A DNA stretch of 64,000 bases from Robertmurraya kyonggiensis (GCF_005116465.1 NZ_SWBM01000008.1:1-64000), one strand, 5' to 3'. Counted from the first letter of the stretch, positions 45,216 through 53,881 are shown. Notes: a model not told the origin generated them from the letters alone. Numbers and translations: made by a program.

Positions 45216-45345
45216 TTTTAGGTGGCACAGGAGCTTGAAATGATGGTCTTTCTCCAGCTCTTGTTTCCCTTCTAGGAGTTACTCCAATTGGTTTAGGTGT
45301 TGATTGAGTATTAACATTATTACTATTAGCATTATTGCTGCTCAT
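45208..45345 (-). CDS. Small proline-rich protein (45 aa)
   Basis: A 45-codon frame, MSSNNANSNNVNTQSTPKPI followed by GVTPRRETRAGERPSFQAPV and PPKTK, preceded by AAAAGGAG at an ideal 6-nt distance from the ATG. The protein is Asn/Ser-rich, then Pro/Arg-rich, and probably disordered. Its last two codons overlap the end of the convergent membrane-protein gene (stops at 45213-45215 and 45208-45210). Low complexity makes homology hard to judge; the RBS and composition argue for a real gene. Confidence 0.6.
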   Translation of the reverse strand: MSSNNANSNNVNTQSTPKPIGVTPRRETRAGERPSFQAPVPPKTK

Positions 45346-45508
45346 TCTTTTTCTCCTTTTTTATATAATATTTAAATTATTATACCAAATTATCCTATTG
45401 GGATAGATTTTTCTAGACTCGTATTTTTTACTTCGTAGGGACTTTTTTATAATTCCCTAGTTTCAATCACACCAAAACTTGATGTATCTATGGATTTTAT
45501 TCTTTCTG

Positions 45509-46072
45509 CTATTCTTCCTCTTTCTTTCCCCTACACTCATACTTCCCCATCTCTTCCACAATGGTCCAGCGTTCCGTTGGGACATCCGAATACTTCAACT
45601 CCCCCTTCGTGTTTCGTAAAATTATATCCCTCAAATCCTCAGCACTTCCACGTTTGTTGCGGAAGGAAGTCTCTCGCATTTCAATATTAATCTCATGTCC
45701 GTAATCTAAAAACACCTTTGTGTCTTTAATACCTAATAGTTTCGTATTTTCCACATGATTCAACGCAAACCAAACACAATTCTCTTTTTTATATGACTTT
45801 GAAGGAAATATCCAAATGTCCAGGGAGGCATCAATTTTGAGAGGGTACATTTTTCTATTTTCACCTAATAGCTTCCGCGAACTTTCCAGTGCTCCTTTAA
45901 AGCTTGATCCATAACTAATCAGCGTCTTATCAATAAGTTTAAGCGGTGCCATTGCGACAAGAAATTTATCATTACCTTCAATTACAAGTGTGAATAGTGC
46001 TCCATTTTCATAATAGATTCCGTAAAATAGAACTGTCTTTGCATTAATTAAATAGTTCTTCCGAATAATCAT
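45509..46072 (-). CDS. comK: ComK-family competence transcription factor
   Basis: 187-aa protein whose core aligns by eye with B. subtilis ComK: FLVAMAPLKLIDKTLISYGSSFKGALESSRKLLG corresponds to the NMKPLQIVDRSCRFFGSSYAGR region, then PLKIDASLDIWIFPSKSYKKENCVWFALNHVEN. The length is near the usual 192 aa. ComK activates DNA-uptake genes. ATG 46072 is used because GAGGG lies 7 nt upstream; an earlier in-frame start is at 46090. Its position inside a defence island is unusual. It could be the chromosomal comK around which the island grew, or a second ComK-like regulator. Confidence 0.8.
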   Translation of the reverse strand: MIIRKNYLINAKTVLFYGIYYENGALFTLVIEGNDKFLVAMAPLKLIDKTLISYGSSFKGALESSRKLLGENRKMYPLKIDASLDIWIFPSKSYKKENCVWFALNHVENTKLLGIKDTKVFLDYGHEINIEMRETSFRNKRGSAEDLRDIILRNTKGELKYSDVPTERWTIVEEMGKYECRGKKEEE

Positions 46073-46139
46073 TTCATATCCCTCTTTCATTTCGTTGATT
46101 TTTCTTCACATCTTAGATCTGTGATTTTTTTACGAAAAA

Positions 46140-46168
46140 GGGTATACTAACTTAAGGTTGGTATACCC
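46140..46168. repeat. GGGTATAC/GTATACCC inverted repeat
   Basis: Perfect 8-bp arms with a 13-bp spacer, about 70 bp upstream of the comK start. It may be an operator or part of a short transcript ended by the next hairpin. Confidence 0.45.
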
Positions 46169-46179
46169 AACTTACGAAT

Positions 46180-46225
46180 CCCATAGGTACTGTCTGCCAG
46201 GACTGTGCTACCTATGGGGTTTTTA
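46180..46225 (+). terminator. Plus-strand terminator without an upstream plus-strand gene
   Basis: A perfect 10-bp stem CCCATAGGTA/TACCTATGGG, 19-nt loop, then GTTTTTATTTT on the plus strand. The minus strand lacks a T-run. The genes on both sides are on the minus strand, so this hairpin would end a small plus-strand RNA or antisense transcript. Confidence 0.7.
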
Positions 46226-46245
46226 TTTTATTGCTCACATTCCAC

Positions 46246-47283
46246 TCACCTCCCTTGCCCTTCTAGCCAACGCACAAGTTTTACTAGACTTGCTTTGTCA
46301 TTGGCCAAATAATAGTAACCTGCTCTATTCGTTCCCTTAAACTCTTTCCAAACCGGGTTCTCTCTATTAAAATTGACATCTTTCAATCTACGCATTCGCT
46401 TGACCATTTCTTTTTTTCGCACTTCAAACGGAAACTTTTCCAAGCCTTTATTCGCAAAAAAAGCAACACTGATCAGCAAAGGATGATTCGCCAACATCGA
46501 TCCCTGAAAATCTCCAATTCGTTCAGGTGGATACAGTCGAAATAATTCATCAAACCAAGCATTAATTAATTGAACATAGTCCTCAGCCTCTAAGAACGTT
46601 TCAAAATTTTCATTCTCGATCGTACTATTCGTCATATTTCCAGTTATAAAAGTCGCCACAATTTGGCGCAGATGTGACAAAGAAAGGAGCTTTTTGTTCT
46701 TTGGCCGTACGACTGAAACTTTTTCAATTTCAACCCCTGCTAATTTTAATTGTGTATTAGCTTTCAAAACGGAGTTTGTGATAATATTCAATGGGCTTCT
46801 CGAATCAAAGGAAATCCGTTTGGACAGCGCCACCTTTTTACCCTTTGTATTCAAATCAATATATAATTGATCCGTTTCTTCTTCTGATAGTCCTTCAAAA
46901 ATTTGAATGGCCACTTCCGTATGTTGGATAAAATGAAGCAACTTGTAACCTTTTTTCATTTCCTCAGGATCGTCACTTTTCGCTGCCCTATAACCTAATT
47001 CTTCAATTTGACAAAGAGCTGCTAGTCTTTGATTTCCATCAACTATCGTGAGTTCCAATGGTTTCTCTGTCCCAATTCCAGCCACATTCGCGACCATAGG
47101 CGGAAAATAAATTTGCTCAGTTACTACATTTTCCAATATATATTTCTTTATAGCTCTTACATGCAGTTTGTTTAGATGGCGTAATTTCACTTGCCCATCA
47201 TGAACTAAGCCTGATAGCTCAGTTATCGAATACGTTGCAATCAATTGTCTTTTTGTAAAAACATCGTTGAGGATCACATTCAT
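46246..47283 (-). CDS. DGQHR-type (DndB-like) protein, second of a pair
   Basis: 345-aa protein of the DndB/DGQHR superfamily. IYFPPMVANVAG is followed by ELTIVDGNQRLAALCQIEEL (a DGNQR variant of DGQHR, about 78-97) and LYIDLNTKGKKVALSKRISFD. The C-terminal half has GMLANHPLLISVAFFANKG-like helices (SMLANHPLLISVAFF). In Dnd phosphorothioation systems DndB is a ParB-like regulator, but no dndCDE genes are here. Its start overlaps the preceding DGQHR gene by 4 nt. Confidence 0.78.
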   Translation of the reverse strand: MNVILNDVFTKRQLIATYSITELSGLVHDGQVKLRHLNKLHVRAIKKYILENVVTEQIYFPPMVANVAGIGTEKPLELTIVDGNQRLAALCQIEELGYRAAKSDDPEEMKKGYKLLHFIQHTEVAIQIFEGLSEEETDQLYIDLNTKGKKVALSKRISFDSRSPLNIITNSVLKANTQLKLAGVEIEKVSVVRPKNKKLLSLSHLRQIVATFITGNMTNSTIENENFETFLEAEDYVQLINAWFDELFRLYPPERIGDFQGSMLANHPLLISVAFFANKGLEKFPFEVRKKEMVKRMRRLKDVNFNRENPVWKEFKGTNRAGYYYLANDKASLVKLVRWLEGQGR

Positions 47284-48371
47284 CCAATCCTTTCTTTAGT
47301 TATATTGGCTAAAAATCTCACAACTGTTCTTTGGATTGAAGTCGACGATGAGTGATGTGTGATTCTTCTTTTTGCTGGATCGTAAATATGGGAAAAGAGT
47401 GGATCATCATGTTGCCACTTGCAGTACGGCTTAAGAAACTGAAGCTGCTGAATGGCTTCTAGGTGAGGTATTCCATGTTTCTTGTTGAGTTCATGGACTG
47501 TAAGGGCCAATGCAACCTGAATTCCGGTCAAGCCCGTTACATATTTTTTGCGGTTGGCCATTTGTTTTGGGAATAACTTCACCCACGATTCAAAGAATGC
47601 CAGAGATATGTCCATGACTTCATCCTGTTTATAGTTACCAAAATTCGGTTCGCCCTTTTTGACACTTATATATCCTTCAAACAATGCGAGCAAGCATCTT
47701 TTCATAATTGTAAGTGAAGTGACTGCGGAGTTCTGATGCGTTAGTCTAGATAATTCTTGTTCAATTTCAAAATGTTCTTCCAATTGATTGGCTACTTTTC
47801 TCGTCAATTCCGTATAGCTATCGCGATGATCGTATTTCATAATGAGTCCACTATGCGCTTCTTTTCGCTCAGTATTAATGTCCGTAAACATCTGCTTCTC
47901 ATTTTGCGTAGTGAGGTCCAAATACACCTGCATCGCTACAGGATAGTCCTTTAGTTTTTCTATGTACTCTTGAATAGTCTGGGCTTCTATTACGTCCCCA
48001 ACTTCTTCTGCTGCTTCCTTTTGTGATTGCAAATGGCTTAATGCAGACGTTAGGGCAGCCGCACGATGCTGGCCATCGAGGATGTACAGCTTACTTCCCG
48101 GTTCCAGCTCCCAGCCATGTTCAGTTTGTTTAATCGCTCCTCTAGCTGAAAAGATAAAAGGTGAAAAATAAAACTCCATAGATTTCAGTGAATCTAGTAT
48201 AAATTGTCTTATTTCCCCCCTTCGTATCGGGTCCAAGTTTCGTTGTACTTCAGGATCTACCTCAAACAGGGCCTCAAGTGTAGAGAAACGGAGTTGGGTC
48301 GCCAAAACGCTTTTTCCAAATTGATTGTATCCGACGCCGTCAATAATTGTTTTAAAGTCAAGATTCGACAC
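47280..48371 (-). CDS. DGQHR-type (DndB-like) protein, first of a pair
   Basis: 363-aa protein. The canonical ILDGQHRAAALTSAL motif is at about 116-130, followed by QVYLDLTTQNEKQMFTDINTERKEAHSGLIMKYDHRDS, a DndB-like stretch. The GTG start at 48371 (MSNLDFKTIIDGV) has GAGGT upstream; the frame remains open to 48458 without an RBS. The C-terminus is helical and includes LTHQNSAVTSLTIMKRCL. The pair overlaps by 4 nt and forms a compact two-gene unit between comK and a nuclease/CHAT pair. The divergence between both copies (DGQHR versus DGNQR) suggests distinct roles. Confidence 0.8.
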   Translation of the reverse strand: MSNLDFKTIIDGVGYNQFGKSVLATQLRFSTLEALFEVDPEVQRNLDPIRRGEIRQFILDSLKSMEFYFSPFIFSARGAIKQTEHGWELEPGSKLYILDGQHRAAALTSALSHLQSQKEAAEEVGDVIEAQTIQEYIEKLKDYPVAMQVYLDLTTQNEKQMFTDINTERKEAHSGLIMKYDHRDSYTELTRKVANQLEEHFEIEQELSRLTHQNSAVTSLTIMKRCLLALFEGYISVKKGEPNFGNYKQDEVMDISLAFFESWVKLFPKQMANRKKYVTGLTGIQVALALTVHELNKKHGIPHLEAIQQLQFLKPYCKWQHDDPLFSHIYDPAKRRITHHSSSTSIQRTVVRFLANITKERIG

Positions 48372-48580
48372 GATTTTCACCTCAAGAACATTATAATTTT
48401 TTCCAAATATGAATGTAAATGCTATTCTTTTGTGTTGCGTACACGCAACACTAATCACTGACTTGTTTTTTCATCCTGTTTCTGCAGAACATTGACATAT
48501 CCAAATTGCAAGGGTTATAGTATATAATTTCTCTTCAGAAAAACTCTCATTTAATTTGATTTCCCTTTAAAGTTCAATAA

Positions 48581-48626
48581 AAAATAGCCATTTCTCCCTA
48601 TCAACGCAGGGATAAATGGCTATTTT
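48581..48626. terminator. Bidirectional hairpin upstream of the DGQHR pair
   Basis: AAAATAGCCATTT pairs perfectly with AAATGGCTATTTT, with a further TCCCT/AGGGA pair inside. It sits between the DGQHR pair and the nuclease gene. The 400-nt gap 48372-48779 holds no other feature I can support apart from the next terminator. Confidence 0.75.
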
Positions 48627-48745
48627 CGAATATTTCGTGAACTAAGTTCTTTATCGATCACAAAACTTTCATAATAATGTTCAGTTGAATTTTTCTGGTA
48701 CCGTTATTAACAAGTTTTGACGGAGAAGTCCTGCATTTCTTACTA

Positions 48746-48775
48746 GAAAAAAAGTAACTCTCCAATTAGGAGACC
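48746..48775 (-). terminator. Terminator of the CHAT/nuclease operon
   Basis: GTCTCC/GGAGAG-type stem around AATT followed by a TTTTTTT run on the minus strand, 4 nt beyond the nuclease stop. Confidence 0.75.
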
Positions 48776-48779
48776 CTCT

Positions 48780-49310
48780 CTATACAGGAAAATGTAATGG
48801 TTCCTTGTTTATGATGGCGGCTTGTATCTTTCTTTTAAGGTACTCATTTAAATCTCCCTCTTGATCGAGGACCTTGTATATTTCCTCCAAATTTACTAGA
48901 ACAATCAATGCCTTTGAAAGTGATTCCTTACATACTGTAACAGCAGGCTGTGTAAATGGTGACGTTGAAATAAAAATTCCACAGGCATGACCCCTATTAA
49001 AAATACGGACTAAATGATGAGATACTTCACCCACTCCTACCGGTTTATCCCACCATTTCATCTCCACTAGAAATATTCTGTTATCTAACTCTATTACTCC
49101 ATCAATTTGTTCAATGATACCTTCTCCATCTGTTCCATTCAAAGCGAATGATTCCCTTATGAGGACTCCATAATTTTTAAACAGATTATTTAGAACATTC
49201 TCTAACGCCTTACCCCTTTTGTGGGGATTTGTCATTGAAAATAGATGATTAAAATCTTCTTTAATTTTACTTCTTTCTAATCGACGATTTTGAGCCTCTT
49301 CAACCCTCAA
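48780..49310 (-). CDS. Mrr-like restriction endonuclease domain (3' part of a split gene)
   Basis: 176-codon frame holding the nuclease half of a longer protein. The Mrr/PD-(D/E)XK core is visible: RGKALENVLNNLF (Glu), IEQIDGVIELDNRIFLVEMKWWDKPVGVGEV (Asp and ExK), then HACGIFISTSPFTQPAV. It is in exactly the same frame as the 49323-49733 ORF and is separated from it by one TGA codon; the peptide VEKN-stop-KEYHLRVEEAQNRRLERSK reads as a continuous charged linker. Independent expression would need reinitiation at a TTG at 49310, which has no clear RBS. Probably a split pseudogene or a recent nonsense allele. Confidence 0.75.
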   Translation of the reverse strand: MRVEEAQNRRLERSKIKEDFNHLFSMTNPHKRGKALENVLNNLFKNYGVLIRESFALNGTDGEGIIEQIDGVIELDNRIFLVEMKWWDKPVGVGEVSHHLVRIFNRGHACGIFISTSPFTQPAVTVCKESLSKALIVLVNLEEIYKVLDQEGDLNEYLKRKIQAAIINKEPLHFPV

Positions 49311-49322
49311 ATGATACTCTTT

Positions 49323-49733
49323 TCAGTTCTTCTCAACTTCTTTTTCACGAGCAATTTTCATCCTTGTAAAAGCATCTTTGGTATTAATAACTTTTTGAAT
49401 TTCAGCTACCAGCCCTCTGGCCTTTAACTGATCATCCGGCCAGCAGGTCGAAAAACTCTCAAATTCTACTATCCTCTTTAAAATTTCACGGCGCTCCCGT
49501 AATGCCTTTTCACCAGCTTCATTAAGCCTACTGAGTACAACTCTAACAATTTCATACTTTGTTACACTTTGACGATCCACTCTTACTCTGTTTTCTATAT
49601 CCAATGTGTACTGCTTCGATACCCCAGAGCCTTTAAAAAAGACCAGAACATCTTTTTTAGATCTAAAAAGTAATGGAATCGTATCTACTAACAAGTTAGA
49701 CAATTCAGGAGGATAATGATAAATTTCATCCAT
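49323..49733 (-). CDS. Effector-associated-type N-terminal domain (5' part of a split gene)
   Basis: 136-aa helical domain starting MDEIYHYPPELSNLLVDTIPLLFRSKKDVLVFFKGSGV. Such compact helical domains at the start of nuclease or protease genes resemble effector-associated adaptor domains in bacterial conflict systems. The end (RMKIAREKEVEKN) runs in frame into a TGA and then the Mrr-like nuclease ORF. It lies 18 nt after the CHAT protease gene, so both should be in one operon. Function beyond adaptor-like binding is an inference from position. Confidence 0.6.
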   Translation of the reverse strand: MDEIYHYPPELSNLLVDTIPLLFRSKKDVLVFFKGSGVSKQYTLDIENRVRVDRQSVTKYEIVRVVLSRLNEAGEKALRERREILKRIVEFESFSTCWPDDQLKARGLVAEIQKVINTKDAFTRMKIAREKEVEKN

Positions 49734-49751
49734 ATTCAGCCCTCCTTAACT

Positions 49752-50804
49752 TTACTGAGGTTTAACGATAATTAATTCATTAGGGTTTATTTCATCTTTT
49801 ACGTACAATTGTGGAGTATCTTCTTCTGGAATTCCCTCAAGCATTAGTGCTGCTTTACCTTGTTCAAATGCTTTTTTTACAGATAATCCAAAACCTATAG
49901 CAGAATAAAACTGTGCAGCAAATACCCTTGCTGCATCATCACCAATTGTTGTTGTCATCCCGATGGCAGCATCTACATGTTGTACCACCGCCTCTGCTTG
50001 TCCGTAGGAAAAACAGGTATTAAAAAATACCAATTTAATGTCAGCTGATGCACTCATCATTGTTTGAACTATTGCCTCCTTAGAGACAAATTTTGCATTT
50101 CCCTGATTGTCTTGGAAGACTATTTCATCTGTATCAGAGCCGTGACCACTAAAATGAATGATTGTAGGTTCTTCTTCATTAATTGCTTGTATTACATCAA
50201 GTGCTCTAGTCGCCCATCGAGTTTCAAAGGATACAGAATCTCTATGTTCTGATTTTCTGATCATTTCTTGTATTGCTCTCGCTTCTTCATCTAATCTTAG
50301 AGGTTGAGCATCTAATGGATTAGAAGCCATGAATAAGACTTTAATCTTTTCTGGGAGGTTTTTCAATTCTTCCAACGTCTTATTGGTCTCTTGGTGCATT
50401 TTACCGTGTTTATCCAACATCCCACTTACCTCCTTCATACGTTTCTCGTTAGCAGCTATTCTCTTCTTTTCAGCAGTATCTCTTTTTTTTTGCTCTCGTT
50501 CTACTTCACGACCTAGCTTTTTTTCTTCAGAGATTATGTCTCCTTCAATTTTTGCTATCTTCTTGTCAATTTCAGCAACCTTTTTATCAATATCAGCTAG
50601 TTTCTTTTCTTCCCTTTCAATTTCTCTAGATTTAGAACCCATTGTGGTAGCAGATTTTGTTCTACCGATAGTTGCTTGTGCTGAGAGAATTTTCTTCTTA
50701 TGGGATGGTACTTTTCCTACCACTATAGCTTTTGAAGTCCTCAGTTTACTTAACTCTTCTTTTTTTCTCTTAATGGTCCTTCTATAAGTTTCAATGAGCG
50801 ACAA
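49752..50804 (-). CDS. Coiled-coil CHAT-domain protease (caspase-like)
   Basis: 350-aa protein. Residues about 1-150 form a long coiled coil (IDKKVAEIDKKIAKIEGDII). Residues 155-350 are a CHAT domain, a caspase-fold peptidase: IKVLFMASNPLDAQPLRLDEEARAI begins it, the catalytic His is at 221 in IIHFSGHGSD and the Cys at 264 in VFFNTCFSYGQA. CHAT proteases are activated in several bacterial immune pathways to cleave partner proteins. It is the first gene of a two-gene operon with an adaptor-domain/Mrr nuclease. A protease-nuclease effector pair is the natural inference. Confidence 0.88.
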   Translation of the reverse strand: MSLIETYRRTIKRKKEELSKLRTSKAIVVGKVPSHKKKILSAQATIGRTKSATTMGSKSREIEREEKKLADIDKKVAEIDKKIAKIEGDIISEEKKLGREVEREQKKRDTAEKKRIAANEKRMKEVSGMLDKHGKMHQETNKTLEELKNLPEKIKVLFMASNPLDAQPLRLDEEARAIQEMIRKSEHRDSVSFETRWATRALDVIQAINEEEPTIIHFSGHGSDTDEIVFQDNQGNAKFVSKEAIVQTMMSASADIKLVFFNTCFSYGQAEAVVQHVDAAIGMTTTIGDDAARVFAAQFYSAIGFGLSVKKAFEQGKAALMLEGIPEEDTPQLYVKDEINPNELIIVKPQ

Positions 50805-51069
50805 ATTATCCGACCTCCAATAATTCGACTTTTTTATTTTAATTATACAGAATATTCCTCATATAACAACATTTTATCTCCGAACATAAGTTCTTTTTCT
50901 TTCAATAAGAAAAACTCCTCTCACATACGGGAACTTAAGTATTGTCTTCTTAATGTATTCACTTCTACACAACAACAATTTCTGGAAACCACCACAAAAA
51001 ACGAAACTTCACCCATTAATTTGCAGTATAATAAGGGAAGATGAAACTGGTATCAAGGGGGGCTACAAC

Positions 51070-53823
51070 ATGGCATACCAGCCTGAGGCAGAGCTTGAGA
51101 GAAAATTACATAAACAGCTTGTTGATCTAGGCTACAAGGCAGTGAAGATTGCTGACTATAACGCATTATTAGCGAATTTGAAGCAGCAACTCAATGCATT
51201 TAATGAACACAAACTAAATGGACAACCATTAACAGATATAGAATTCAATCGGATTCTTACACTCATAGAGGGCAAAAGTATTTACGATTCCGCGAAAATC
51301 TTGCGTGACAAATTATTAATAGAACGCGAAGACGGTTCACAGTTATACGTAGAACTCATGAATACGAAAGACTGGTGCAAAAACCTATTCCAGGTAACGA
51401 CGCAAACTACTGTTAAAGGAACATATATAAACCGTTACGATGTAACGATCCTAATTAACGGTTTGCCACTCGTCCAAATTGAACTGAAACGACGTGGATT
51501 AGATTTTAAAGAAGCATTCAATCAGATTCAGCGTTACCGTCGTCATACCTTCCATGGTCTGTATCGATTCCTGCAAATCTTTGTAGTGAGTAATGGTGTC
51601 GATACAAAGTATTTTTCTAACTCTGACTATGACATTCAGTTTGGCTTTACGTTCTTCTGGACAGATGAAGCCAATGAACTGATTACGAACTTACAGGACT
51701 TTTCAAGTGCATTCCTTAAGCCATGCCATTTAGCAAAGATGATAAGTCGTTATATGGTCATTAATGATACAGACAAAGCATTAATGGTTATGCGGCCCTA
51801 TCAGGTGTACGCTGTTGAAGCGTTGGTACAACGAGCAACAGAAACCAATAATAATGGCTTTATTTGGCATACAACGGGTTCTGGTAAAACCTTAACCTCT
51901 TTTAAAGCTGGTCAAATCTTAGCAGATGAAGAAAGCATTAAGAAGGTATTCTTTCTTGTTGACCGCCAAGACCTAGACACTCAAACAATTTCGGAATTCA
52001 ACAAGTTCCAAAAAGGAGCGGTTGATCGTACGGATAAAACCGAAATACTTATCGAGCAAATCCAAAATCCAATGAAACGATTTATTGTGACAACCATCCA
52101 GAAAATGAACAATGCTGTGAAAAATCAACGATATGCTCAGATCATGGAACCGTACAAACAAGAGCACGTCGTCTTTATCGTTGACGAATGCCATCGCAGC
52201 CAATTTGGGGACATGCGAAAAGAGATTGATCACCATTTCAAAAATGCTCAATACTTCGGCTTTACGGGAACACCACGTTTTGTCGAAAATAAGAGCCAAG
52301 ACGGTCGTACTACTGCTGACCTATTTGAGAAGTGTCTACATCATTACCTCATCAAAGATGCCATTCGCGATGGAAATGTACTCGGATTCTCTGTGGAATA
52401 TATTCGTACATTCAACGCTAGGATTAATGAAGATGATAAAACAAAAGTACAGGCCATTGATACAGATGAAGTATGGCATGATGAGAGACGTCTTAACCTA
52501 GTGGCAGACCATATTTTAAATAACCATGTTCGTCGTTCAAATAGTAAAGGCTATTGTGCTATGTTTGCGGTTGATTCCATTCCGACACTAATTAAGTACT
52601 ACGATATTCTAAAATCGAAAAATCACAATTTAAAAATTGCTGGAATCTACTCATACGGACAAAATGAGGAAAGTGTTGGTACTGTTGAGCATTCTCGTGA
52701 AGCTCTAGACCGGATGATTACAGACTATAACAAAATGTACGACACAGACTATTCGACAGAGACCTGGGAACGTTACTTCTCCGATGTTTCTAAGAAAGTA
52801 AAGAATGCGCAAATTGATATTTTATTGGTTGTAAAAATGTTCTTAACCGGGTTTGATAGTAAGCCACTGAATACGTTATATGTTGATAAAAACATGGTTT
52901 ATCATGACCTTCTACAAGCGTATAGTCGTACAAATCGTGTAGAGAAACCTACAAAGCCATATGGAAATATCGTCTGCTATCGCAATTTAAAATCCAATAC
53001 AGATGAAGCGATAAAGCTATTCTCTAGAACAGATAATGTTGATACGGTATTAATGGGTAGCTATGAGGAATACCTAAAAGCTTTTCGAGAAGCAGTGAAA
53101 AAATTAAGGGAAATTGCTGTCATTCCAGAAGAAGTAGATGCACTGGAAAGAGAAGAAGAAAAACGACAGTTTATTATCGCCTTCAAAAATGTCACGAAAT
53201 TGCTTCAACGGTTACAGTCCTTTTCTGATTTTAAGTTTGATGAAAAAGAGCTAACCATTTCACAGCAATCATATGAAGATTATAAGAGCAAATATTTTAA
53301 GCTATATGAAGACTTCAAGCGTAGCGAAGTACCAAGAGAATCGATTTTGCATGATATTGACTTCGAATTAGAGCTAATGCATACAGATCGAATTAATGTA
53401 AGCTACATTTTGAGTCTGATTGCTAACTTGAACACGAAAGACGAAAAAGAACGTGAGAAAGAAATTCGTTTTATCAAACAGGAACTAGATCATGCATCTG
53501 ATCCAAAGCTTCGTCTAAAAATTGAACTGATTAAAGGCTTCTTAGATAAAGTTGCACCAACTTTATCACCTAATGAATCAGTCATGGATGCATACAATCG
53601 TTATGAAGAAGAAATGAGTGAAAAAGAATTAACAGAATTTGCTCAACAAGTTGAAATAGAAGATACTATACTACGTGAACAAGTCACAACCTATGAATAC
53701 TCGAACCTAATAGAAAAAGGTACAATAATGGACTCTTTATCTGGTACTTTCTTGAAGAAGAATAAGGCAATAAAGGCTATTACGACTTTTATTCGTGAAT
53801 TCACTGAAAAATATAGTGCTTAG
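51070..53823 (+). CDS. hsdR: Type I restriction enzyme, R subunit
   Basis: 917-aa motor and nuclease subunit. The N-terminal nuclease domain (about 20-170) has LINGLPLVQIELKRRG carrying the E-x-K. The SF2 translocase follows: Walker A-like HTTGSGKTLTSFK, DECHRSQFGD (motif II), FGFTGTPRF (III) and QAYSRTNRVEKP (VI). A helical C-terminus binds the core MTase. ATG 51070 has AAGGGGG upstream; the frame is open from 50953. It leads the hsdR-hsdM-hsdS order and cuts unmodified DNA at a distance from the recognition site. Confidence 0.95.
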   Translation: MAYQPEAELERKLHKQLVDLGYKAVKIADYNALLANLKQQLNAFNEHKLNGQPLTDIEFNRILTLIEGKSIYDSAKILRDKLLIEREDGSQLYVELMNTKDWCKNLFQVTTQTTVKGTYINRYDVTILINGLPLVQIELKRRGLDFKEAFNQIQRYRRHTFHGLYRFLQIFVVSNGVDTKYFSNSDYDIQFGFTFFWTDEANELITNLQDFSSAFLKPCHLAKMISRYMVINDTDKALMVMRPYQVYAVEALVQRATETNNNGFIWHTTGSGKTLTSFKAGQILADEESIKKVFFLVDRQDLDTQTISEFNKFQKGAVDRTDKTEILIEQIQNPMKRFIVTTIQKMNNAVKNQRYAQIMEPYKQEHVVFIVDECHRSQFGDMRKEIDHHFKNAQYFGFTGTPRFVENKSQDGRTTADLFEKCLHHYLIKDAIRDGNVLGFSVEYIRTFNARINEDDKTKVQAIDTDEVWHDERRLNLVADHILNNHVRRSNSKGYCAMFAVDSIPTLIKYYDILKSKNHNLKIAGIYSYGQNEESVGTVEHSREALDRMITDYNKMYDTDYSTETWERYFSDVSKKVKNAQIDILLVVKMFLTGFDSKPLNTLYVDKNMVYHDLLQAYSRTNRVEKPTKPYGNIVCYRNLKSNTDEAIKLFSRTDNVDTVLMGSYEEYLKAFREAVKKLREIAVIPEEVDALEREEEKRQFIIAFKNVTKLLQRLQSFSDFKFDEKELTISQQSYEDYKSKYFKLYEDFKRSEVPRESILHDIDFELELMHTDRINVSYILSLIANLNTKDEKEREKEIRFIKQELDHASDPKLRLKIELIKGFLDKVAPTLSPNESVMDAYNRYEEEMSEKELTEFAQQVEIEDTILREQVTTYEYSNLIEKGTIMDSLSGTFLKKNKAIKAITTFIREFTEKYSA

Positions 53824-53881
53824 TATTTACTACTAGTGCAAACTGAGCTTTTTTAAATACACAGCAATAGGAGAATTACAC

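Noticed and set aside
45509-46072. Type II toxin or phage repressor
   Set aside because: The MAPLKLIDKTLISYGSSFKGA block and the total length fit ComK much better.
46158-46340. A 60-aa plus-strand ORF
   Set aside because: It consists of the terminator hairpin and the antisense of the DGQHR gene's end, without an RBS.
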